Positions 22,744 through 29,829 of a DNA stretch of 50,846 nucleotides are shown here, piece after piece. Origin of the DNA: Coriobacteriia bacterium (GTDB taxonomy: Bacteria > Actinomycetota > Coriobacteriia > Coriobacteriales > Atopobiaceae); the NCBI GenBank assembly GCA_003150175.1, contig QAKZ01000030.1:1-50846 (forward strand), given 5' to 3'. How positions within the stretch are numbered: position 1 is the stretch's first letter; each line of letters starts with the position of its first letter. A program made the position numbers and the translations under genes. The notes under the pieces were generated by a model, which was not told the DNA's origin, did not search any database, and was given only the letters and a program-made list of their open reading frames with translations.

Positions 22744-25320
22744 TTGAAGCTCATCGTCACCGAGAAGAACGACGCCGCAGGCCAGATCGCCCGCCTGCTC
22801 TCTGAGTCGGGCAAGCCCAAGGCGGACAAGGTCTACGACACGCCCGTCTATCGCTTCCGCATGGGCGGTGAGGACTGCGTGGCCATCGGCCTGCGCGGGC
22901 ACATCCTCCAGCCCGACTTCCCGACCGAGCTCAAGTTCAACGACTCGGAGGGCTGGTTCGCCGTCGATGCGGAGGGCGAGATCATGCCCGCCGACCTGCC
23001 CGACGGCCTCGAGCGCCCGCCTTACAAGTCCAAGCGCAAGCCGTACCTCAAGGACGGCATCGACATCAAGGGCTGGAAGATCGCGAGCCTCCCGTACCTC
23101 GTGTGGGCCCCGATCCAGAAGCTCCCGGCCGAGAAGGGCATCATCCGCTCCCTCAAGAACCTCGCGAAGAAGGCCGACTCCGTGGTCATTGGCACCGACT
23201 TCGACCGCGAGGGCGAGCTCATCGGCTCCGACGCTCTGCGCCAGATTCTCGACGTGAACCCGGACGTGCCTGTTTCCCGAGCGCGCTACTCCGCCTTTAC
23301 CAAGGCCGAGATCGACCACGCCTTCGCGAACCTCGTCGACCTCGACCAGGACCTCGCCGACGCAGGCGAGAGCCGCCAGTACATCGACCTTATCTGGGGC
23401 GCCGTCCTTACGCGCTACCTCACCACGGCGCGTTTCTCCGGCTTGGGAAACACCCGCTCCGCCGGTCGCGTGCAGACGCCGACGCTCGCCCTGGTGGTCG
23501 AGCGCGAGCGCGAGCGCATGGCCTTTGTGCCCGACGACTACTGGGTGATCTCGGGAGAGGCGGCGCACGCGGGCTCCGACGCCTTCAAGATCACCCACGC
23601 CGAGGGCCGCTTCTGGAAGAAGGACGCGGCAGACGCGGCCTGGGCCAAGGTCGCCGATGCCAAGGAGGCCACGGTCAAGGGCGTGGAGCGCAAGAGCCGC
23701 ACCCAGCGCCCGCCGGTGCCGTTCAACACCACGAGCCTGCAGGCGGCAGCCGCCGCCGAGGGCATCAGCCCCGCCCGCACCATGCGCTTGGCCGAGAGCC
23801 TCTACATGGACGGCCTCATCTCGTACCCCCGCGTGGACAACACCGTCTACCCGAGCTCGCTGGACCTCAAGGACTGCGTGCGCACCCTCGCCAAGGTCCC
23901 GCAGTACGCCTCGACCTGCAAGTCCCTCCTCGGCCAGCCCAAGCTCACCGCCACCCGCGGCAAACAGGAGACGACCGACCACCCGCCCATCTACCCCACG
24001 GGTGCGGCCGACCCCGACAAGCTCCAGCCCGCGGCGTGGAAGCTCTACAACCTGATCGCTCGCCGCTTCCTCGCCACCCTCATGGGGCCGGCGACCATCG
24101 AGGGCACTAAGGTCACGCTCGACGTTGCCGGAGAGCCCTTCACCGCGAGCGGAAACGTGCTGGCCAAGCCCGGCTTCCGCTCCATCTACCCCTATGGCCT
24201 CAAGAAGGACGACCAGCTCCCCGAGCTCAACGTCGGCGACGTGTGCGACGTCGAGTCGATGGACTTCGCCGCCAAGCAGACCGAGCCGCCCGCGCGCTAC
24301 AGCCAGGGCAAGCTCATCCAAGAGATGGAGAAGCGCGGCTTGGGCACCAAGTCCACGCGCGCGAGCATCATCGATACGCTCTACCAGCGCAAATACCTCA
24401 AGAACGACCCCTGCGAGCCGAGCCAGCTCGGCATGGCGATCATCGACGCGCTCCACACCTACGCGCCGCGCATCACCACGCCCGAGATGACCTCCGAGCT
24501 CGAGGACGACATGAACAAGGTTGCCGAGGGCACCGACACCCAGGCCGAGGTCGTCAACCACTCGAGGGCGCTTCTTGCCGGTATGATGGACGGGCTCATC
24601 GAGCACACCGAGGATTTGAGCGAGGCCATCGCTGACGCCGTCACCGCCGACGCGAAGATCGGCGTGTGCCCCAAGTGCGGCAAGGACCTCGTGGTCAAGA
24701 CCTCCGCGAAGACCCGCGGCAGCTTCGCCGGCTGCATGGGCTGGCCCGACTGTGACGTCACCTATCCCTTGCCGCAGGGCCGCATCGAGGCCCTCGAGGG
24801 AGACGCGGCCGTGTGCCCCGAGTGCGGCGCCCCGCGCGTGAAGGTCCACCCCTTCCGCAGCCGCGCCTTCGAGCAGTGCATCAACCCCGCCTGCCCCACA
24901 AACGTCGAGCCCGACGTCGAGGTAGGTACCTGCAAGGCGTGCGCCGAGGCCGGCCGCGTGGGCAAGCTCATCGCGCACAAGTCCGAAAAGACGGGCAAGC
25001 GCTTCATCCGCTGCACGAACTATGAGGAGTGCGGCACGAGCTACCCGCTGCCCGCGCGCGGCAAGCTCGAGGCCACAGGCGAGGAGTGCCCGGACTGCGG
25101 CGCCCCCATGGTCGTCGTCACCACGGCGCGCGGCCCTTGGAAGCTCTGCCCCAACATGGACTGCCCCGGGCGCGAGAAGCGCGAGGCCGCGAAGGCCGCC
25201 CGCGGCCGCGGCGGCGCGAAGAAGGCCGACGGCACGAAGAAGACCGTCGGCGCAAAGAAAGCCGCGACAAAGAAGTCCGCCGCGAAGTCCACTGCCAAAA
25301 AGGCCAAGGCGGAGGAGTAG
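22744..25320 (+). CDS. topA: DNA topoisomerase I (type IA)
   Basis: An 858-residue enzyme that relaxes negative supercoils. The Toprim motif is at GTDFDREGELIG, and the active-site Tyr is residue 361 in ISYPRVDNT. Four C-terminal Cys4 zinc-ribbon modules follow (starting CPKCGKDL, CPECGAPR, CKACAEAG and CPDCGAPM). The protein ends in a Lys/Ala-rich tail of about 40 residues, as in other actinobacterial TopA proteins where the tail aids processivity. The start is TTG, with GTTAGGAT 8 or so bases upstream. All catalytic parts are present. Confidence 0.96.
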   Translation: MKLIVTEKNDAAGQIARLLSESGKPKADKVYDTPVYRFRMGGEDCVAIGLRGHILQPDFPTELKFNDSEGWFAVDAEGEIMPADLPDGLERPPYKSKRKPYLKDGIDIKGWKIASLPYLVWAPIQKLPAEKGIIRSLKNLAKKADSVVIGTDFDREGELIGSDALRQILDVNPDVPVSRARYSAFTKAEIDHAFANLVDLDQDLADAGESRQYIDLIWGAVLTRYLTTARFSGLGNTRSAGRVQTPTLALVVERERERMAFVPDDYWVISGEAAHAGSDAFKITHAEGRFWKKDAADAAWAKVADAKEATVKGVERKSRTQRPPVPFNTTSLQAAAAAEGISPARTMRLAESLYMDGLISYPRVDNTVYPSSLDLKDCVRTLAKVPQYASTCKSLLGQPKLTATRGKQETTDHPPIYPTGAADPDKLQPAAWKLYNLIARRFLATLMGPATIEGTKVTLDVAGEPFTASGNVLAKPGFRSIYPYGLKKDDQLPELNVGDVCDVESMDFAAKQTEPPARYSQGKLIQEMEKRGLGTKSTRASIIDTLYQRKYLKNDPCEPSQLGMAIIDALHTYAPRITTPEMTSELEDDMNKVAEGTDTQAEVVNHSRALLAGMMDGLIEHTEDLSEAIADAVTADAKIGVCPKCGKDLVVKTSAKTRGSFAGCMGWPDCDVTYPLPQGRIEALEGDAAVCPECGAPRVKVHPFRSRAFEQCINPACPTNVEPDVEVGTCKACAEAGRVGKLIAHKSEKTGKRFIRCTNYEECGTSYPLPARGKLEATGEECPDCGAPMVVVTTARGPWKLCPNMDCPGREKREAAKAARGRGGAKKADGTKKTVGAKKAATKKSAAKSTAKKAKAEE

Positions 25321-25524
25321 CTTCAGCTCGCGGGGCCGAGCGCTTGTCTGCGCCCGGCCCCGCGTCAGTTCTACCTGCCACCCCCCTCAGGACACGCCGT
25401 CCGCCTAAATCTGGTCGCTTCACACGTCCAAACGACTGCCCCACGTGCCCAAGGCGGCCGCTTCGCTCACCCCAAACGGCCGTCCCGCGTAACCAGGGCG
25501 TCCGCTTCGCTCATCGCTCCGCGT

Positions 25525-25589
25525 CGAGATTGCGTATCTTTACAAAATGCTGTGAAATCGCGGCAGATTTGTAAAGATGCGCAATCTCG
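25525..25589. repeat. Long inverted repeat between topA and tmk
   Basis: Two 22-bp arms (left 25525-25546, right 25568-25589) match at 21 of 22 positions, with a 21-base spacer. The arms carry GATTGCG and ATCTTTACAAA. There is no T run. It could be a factor-independent stop, a regulator site or a dispersed repeat. The rest of the 416-base gap shows no gene. Confidence 0.75.
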
Positions 25590-25736
25590 GCGTTTCTTCT
25601 TGTGCCTCGTATTGTCCGTGGGGCGCGCCTCGCATCGTCCGCGTCTTCGCGGCGACCGGCGGGCCGCCGCGTGGCGTGCCCGTTGCCCATCGCGCTACAA
25701 TCAGAAAGTTACAAACAATAACGGCAAAGAGGTGCC

Positions 25737-26375
25737 ATGCGAGGATTGTTCATCACGCTCGAGGGGGCCGACGGCTGCGGCAAGTCGACGCAGGCCGCCA
25801 TTCTCGCCGACCGCATCGCGGCGACGGGGCGCGAGGTCGTGCGCCTGCGCGAGCCCGGCGGCACCGCCGTGAGCGAGAAGATCCGCGCCCTCGTGCTCGA
25901 CCCCGAGAACTCAGAGATGGCGCCCGAGTGCGAGCTTCTTCTCTTCGAGGCGTCGCGCGCACAGCTCGTCCGGCAGGTCATCGAGCCTGCCCTCGCGCGC
26001 GGCGCGGTCGTCGTCTGCGACCGCTTCTACGACTCGACCTTCGCGTATCAGGCAGCAGGGCGCTCGCTTGCCGAGCAGACCATCCGCGCCGCGAACGCGC
26101 TCGGCAGCTGCGGCGTCGCCCCCGACCGCACCCTCGTGCTCGACATGGACACCGACGCCGCGCTCTCCCGCGCGACGCGCGACGGCGCCGACCGCATGGA
26201 GGCGGAGGGCGTCGCGTTCCAGCGCCGCGTGCGCGAAGGTTACCTGCGGCTGGTTGCGGAGGAGCCCCGCCGCGTGCGCCGCGTCGACGCCACGGGGACG
26301 GTCGAGGAGGTCGCGGGGCGGCTAGCGGACGCGCTCGCCGACCTCCTTCCCGACCTCGCGGGGGAGGACCGATGA
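25737..26375 (+). CDS. tmk: Thymidylate kinase
   Basis: A 212-residue dTMP kinase feeding dTTP synthesis. P-loop EGADGCGKST (residues 9-18), the DRFYDSTFAYQ segment with the family DR(Y/F) motif, and a lid region near RATRDGADRMEAEG are all present. AAAGAGG precedes the ATG. The stop overlaps the holB start (ATGA), the usual tmk-holB pairing. Confidence 0.95.
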   Translation: MRGLFITLEGADGCGKSTQAAILADRIAATGREVVRLREPGGTAVSEKIRALVLDPENSEMAPECELLLFEASRAQLVRQVIEPALARGAVVVCDRFYDSTFAYQAAGRSLAEQTIRAANALGSCGVAPDRTLVLDMDTDAALSRATRDGADRMEAEGVAFQRRVREGYLRLVAEEPRRVRRVDATGTVEEVAGRLADALADLLPDLAGEDR

Positions 26376-27499
26376 CCGAGGCCGCCGCATCCGCACCGCG
26401 CGCCCTGGCGGCCGTCGCCGACCAGCCGCGCGTCCATGACTTCCTCGCCCAGGCCATCGCCGAGGGCAGGCTCAGCCACGCGTACCTCTTTGTCGGGGCG
26501 CCCGGGTCGGGCAAGCTCGACGCCGCGGAGGCGCTGGCCAAGTGCGTCGTGTGCCCCAACGGCGGCGACGCGACCTGCGACGAGTGCCGCCGCGTCTCTC
26601 ACCATACGCACCCGGACGTTCACTGGCTCGCGCCTGCGAGCGCCACGGGCTACCTCGCCGACCAGATCCGCGACCTCATCGCGGATGTGAGCCTGGCGCC
26701 CATGCGCGCGAAGGCGAAGGTCTACATCCTCGACCGTGCGGACCTGCTGCGCGGCACGGCGGCAAACGCGCTGCTCAAGACCCTCGAGGAGCCGCCGGCG
26801 GGCGTCGTCTTCGTGCTCTGCGGCCGCACCGTCGCTGCGATGCTGCCCACTATCGTGAGCCGCTGCCAGGTCGTGCCCTTCCGCGTGACCTCCCCGGACG
26901 CGGCGCTCAAGGCGGTGCTGCGCGAGTCGGGCGCCTCTGAGCGCGAGGCGCGCATCGCGCTCGCCGTCGCGGGCACCCCCGCGCGCGCCTGCGACTTTCT
27001 CAACTCCACGAGCCGCCGGCAGGTCCGCCGCCTCGTCGTGCAGACGATCGGCGAGCTTGCCCGCGACGACTCTTGGGACATCATCAAGTCCGCCGGCGAG
27101 ATCGCCGCTGCCGTCAAGGTCCCTCTTGCCGACGTCAAGGAGGCCCAGGAAGCCGCCGTCAAGGAAAGCTCCGACTTCCTCACCGCCGCGGCCCTCAAGG
27201 CGGTCGAGGCGGCGAACAAGCGCGAGCTCACCGCCCGCGAGCGTTCAGGTATGATGGAGGCTATCTCCGCCGCCGAGTCGATGCTGCGCGACGTGCTCCT
27301 GACCTGCGAGGATGTGGACGCGGCGATCGTCAACGCGGACGCGGCCGACGTCATCGCGCGCATCGCGGCGTACACGACGGCCGCAGGCGTGCTCGCGGCG
27401 CTCAAGGCTTGCTCGGACGCCGTGGCGCACCTCTCTAGGAACGTTTCTGCGCAGCTGACGCTCGAGGTCATGCTGCTTGCCATAAAGGAGGCACTGTAA
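26372..27499 (+). CDS. holB: DNA polymerase III delta' subunit
   Basis: A 375-residue clamp-loader subunit of the AAA+ fold. The N-terminal part has HAYLFVGAPGSGK, a four-Cys zinc site (CVVC, then CDEC), KVYILDRADLL, NALLKTLEEPP and the sensor-like SRCQVVPF. These are typical of delta'. It helps load the beta clamp during replication. It overlaps tmk and is followed directly by the ricT-like gene (the ATG comes immediately after the stop). Confidence 0.93.
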   Translation: MTEAAASAPRALAAVADQPRVHDFLAQAIAEGRLSHAYLFVGAPGSGKLDAAEALAKCVVCPNGGDATCDECRRVSHHTHPDVHWLAPASATGYLADQIRDLIADVSLAPMRAKAKVYILDRADLLRGTAANALLKTLEEPPAGVVFVLCGRTVAAMLPTIVSRCQVVPFRVTSPDAALKAVLRESGASEREARIALAVAGTPARACDFLNSTSRRQVRRLVVQTIGELARDDSWDIIKSAGEIAAAVKVPLADVKEAQEAAVKESSDFLTAAALKAVEAANKRELTARERSGMMEAISAAESMLRDVLLTCEDVDAAIVNADAADVIARIAAYTTAAGVLAALKACSDAVAHLSRNVSAQLTLEVMLLAIKEAL

Positions 27500-29002
27500 A
27501 TGCCCAATGTGATTCCCGTCAAGCTCGAGTACTCGGTGCACGAGCTGTGGTTCGACCCCTGCGGCACGGGCGCCCAGGAGGGCGACCACGTGATCGTGCA
27601 GACCGAGCGCGGCCACGAGATCGGCCTCGCCGTCGGCGACGCCCAGTCGATGACCAACGACGAGCTGACCCTCGCCATTGGCCACGCTCAGCTCAAGAAC
27701 GTCCTGCGCATCTGCACCGATGCCGACCTCGACCGCGCCGACGAGCTTGCGCGCAGGGGCGACGAGTCCATGCCGACGTTCCGCCGGCTCGTCTCGGCCT
27801 CCGGGCTCGAGATGAAGCCCGTGGGCGTCGAGTACCTCTTCGACGAGGAGAAGGCCGTCTGCTATTTCGCCGCGGAGGATCGCGTCGACTTCCGCCAGCT
27901 CGTGCGCGACCTCTCGCGCGAGCTGCACGTGCGCATCGACATGCGCCAGATCGGCGTGCGCGAGGAGGCCGCCATCGTGGGCGGCTACGGCCACTGCGGC
28001 CAGGAGCTGTGCTGCCGCCGCTTCGCCATGAGCTTCGACCCGGTGAGCATCCGCATGGCCAAGGAGCAGGACCTGCCCCTGAACTCGACCAAGATCTCGG
28101 GCGCGTGCGGCCGCCTCATGTGCTGCCTGCGCTACGAGTTCGAGGCCTACCGCGACTTCAAGGGCCGCGCGCCCAAGCGCAACGCCGTCATCGACACCCC
28201 GCTCGGTAAGGGAAAGATCGTCGAGTACAACACGCCCAAGGAGCAGATTGTCCTGCGTCTGGAGGGCGGCAAGACCATCCGCGTGAACCTCGCCGACATG
28301 ACCGCCTCCGACGCCGCGGTCAAGAAGTCCGAGGAGCTCGGCTGCCCGTGCAGGCCCGACACCGTGTCGCGCGAGGTCCTCGAGCGCCTGCAGTCGCCCG
28401 ACGTGCAGATGGCCCTCGCCGAGCTCGACCGAAAGAACGGCGTCATCCCCGCCGAGGTCCCCGACGCGAGCGACATCTTCGTCGAGACGCGCAAGCGTCG
28501 TCGCCGCGGCGGCGACGAGGGCCAGGGCGGCCAGCGCCAGGAGCGCGGCCAAGGCCAGCAAGGCCGTGAGCGCCGTCAGCGCGGCGAGCAGCAGCCGGGC
28601 TCCGAGCAGGAGGGGCGCCGCTGCAAGCGCCGCGCCCCGGGCGACGGCGGCAAGCAGGCCGCGGCCCCGGCGCACATGAGGCCGGACGCCGAGCCCAAGC
28701 AGGGGACCGCCCGCCGCAGGCATCATCGCGCCGAGGGCGCGCCCGAGCCTGCGGCCGACGAGCAGCGCCAGCAGCCGCGCGGCGGGGGGATGCGTCCTTC
28801 TCGGCGCCGTCGCCCCGGCGACAAGGGCGGCGCCGCGGCCCAGCAGGGCCAGGCGTCCCGCCAGCAAAAGAACCAGCAGCCCAGGCAGCAGGGCCAGGGC
28901 GCCCAGGGCGAGGGCGGCGAGCAGAAGCCGCGTCGCCGCAGGCGCCGCCGCGGCGGCCAGGGTGGCAACGGCGCCGGCCCGTCCGCGGGCTCCGCGGAGT
29001 AG
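27500..29002 (+). CDS. ricT: PSP1/RicT (YaaT) family protein with long disordered tail
   Basis: A 500-residue protein. The first 330 residues are a PSP1-domain protein like B. subtilis RicT (YaaT), which works with RicA and RicF and RNase Y in mRNA processing. The paired Cys clusters GHCGQELCC and GACGRLMCC match those that hold Fe-S clusters in the Ric complex. The last 170 or so residues are low-complexity, rich in Arg, Gly and Gln with RRRRGG blocks, and probably disordered and RNA-binding; this tail is much longer than in Bacillus. AAAGGAGG lies before the ATG inside holB. The tmk-holB-ricT order is widely conserved. Confidence 0.92.
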   Translation: MPNVIPVKLEYSVHELWFDPCGTGAQEGDHVIVQTERGHEIGLAVGDAQSMTNDELTLAIGHAQLKNVLRICTDADLDRADELARRGDESMPTFRRLVSASGLEMKPVGVEYLFDEEKAVCYFAAEDRVDFRQLVRDLSRELHVRIDMRQIGVREEAAIVGGYGHCGQELCCRRFAMSFDPVSIRMAKEQDLPLNSTKISGACGRLMCCLRYEFEAYRDFKGRAPKRNAVIDTPLGKGKIVEYNTPKEQIVLRLEGGKTIRVNLADMTASDAAVKKSEELGCPCRPDTVSREVLERLQSPDVQMALAELDRKNGVIPAEVPDASDIFVETRKRRRRGGDEGQGGQRQERGQGQQGRERRQRGEQQPGSEQEGRRCKRRAPGDGGKQAAAPAHMRPDAEPKQGTARRRHHRAEGAPEPAADEQRQQPRGGGMRPSRRRRPGDKGGAAAQQGQASRQQKNQQPRQQGQGAQGEGGEQKPRRRRRRRGGQGGNGAGPSAGSAE

Positions 29003-29017
29003 GGAAGGGGATCGGGC

Positions 29018-29608
29018 ATGATCGATGCGAACGAGTTCCACCAGCTGATCGAGGGCGCGCGCACGTACCGGCGCTATAGCGGCGAGGCGGTGGAGGAGGG
29101 CGTGCTCCGCGAGCTCGTGGACGCCGCGCGCCTCTCGCCCTGTGGAAACAACATGCAGGTCCTGCGCTTCCGTGTGGTGAGCGCCGACGACGCCGAGGCA
29201 GCGGAGAAGGTCTTCTCGCACCTGCACTGGGCAGGCGCCCTCAAAGACTGGAACGGCCCGGAGCCCGGTGAGTGCCCCGGCGGCTACGTCGTCGTCTGCC
29301 TGCCGGCCAAGCTCGTCGCCAACCCGATCCGTCTCATCGACGTGGGGATCGCGAGCCAGTCCATCGTGCTCGCCGCCGCCTCGCGACGCCTCGGCGCCTG
29401 TATGCACAAGAGCTACGACGCCTGCTTGGGCGATGAGCTCGGCCTGACCGACGCGGGCTACGCCGTCGCCATGGTCATCGCCCTCGGCCCGCGTGCCGAG
29501 AAGATCGTCCTCGAACCCGCGACGACCGATCACGGCCTCACTTATTGGCGCGAGCCCGACGGCTCCCACCATGTGCCGAAGCTCGCGCTCGACGACCTGC
29601 TCGTCTAG
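29018..29608 (+). CDS. Nitroreductase-family FMN oxidoreductase
   Basis: A 196-residue single-domain nitroreductase. It has the FMN-binding N-terminal pattern (ARTYRRYSGEAV, then DAARLSPCGNNMQ) and the mid-domain DVGIASQSIVLAAASRRLGAC. It would reduce nitro or quinone compounds with NAD(P)H; the natural substrate is unknown. SD GGAAGGGG precedes the ATG, 16 bases after the ricT-like gene, so it is probably co-transcribed. It converges on the M16C peptidase across a large palindrome. Confidence 0.9.
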   Translation: MIDANEFHQLIEGARTYRRYSGEAVEEGVLRELVDAARLSPCGNNMQVLRFRVVSADDAEAAEKVFSHLHWAGALKDWNGPEPGECPGGYVVVCLPAKLVANPIRLIDVGIASQSIVLAAASRRLGACMHKSYDACLGDELGLTDAGYAVAMVIALGPRAEKIVLEPATTDHGLTYWREPDGSHHVPKLALDDLLV

Positions 29609-29627
29609 CGCGCTCTCGGGTCTCTGT

Positions 29628-29744
29628 GCAAAGAAAACGCGAGTTCTTGGTGCATTTGCAAAGAAATCGGGAGTTGTTGGGGCGAATACCCTCAACAACT
29701 CCCGATTTCTTCGCATTCGCGCCAAGAACTCCCGATAGTTTCGC
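29628..29744. repeat. 117-nt nested palindrome between convergent genes
   Basis: The inner arms (29657-29682 and 29690-29715) pair over 26 bp with two mismatches around a 7-base loop. The outer arms (29628-29656 and 29716-29744) pair at 20 of 29 positions. It contains four copies of a unit with the core GGGAGTT(G/C)TTGG, two in each direction, the first slightly changed. It may end transcription from both sides. The repeated unit suggests origin from a dispersed element. Confidence 0.8.
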
Positions 29745-29829
29745 AGGCGCGCCGTCGCCCCGGCAAAGCTCGGCGAGCTAGGGCAAGGTCAGGCCTATCG
29801 GGTCTGTCTGCATCTCGCGCGCCGCCGCC

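Noticed and set aside
22675..24978. 767-codon minus-strand open frame opposite topA
   Set aside because: It is the mirror of a high-GC gene: Ala/Gly/Val/Leu/Arg/His-rich, no motifs, while the plus strand encodes a full topoisomerase.
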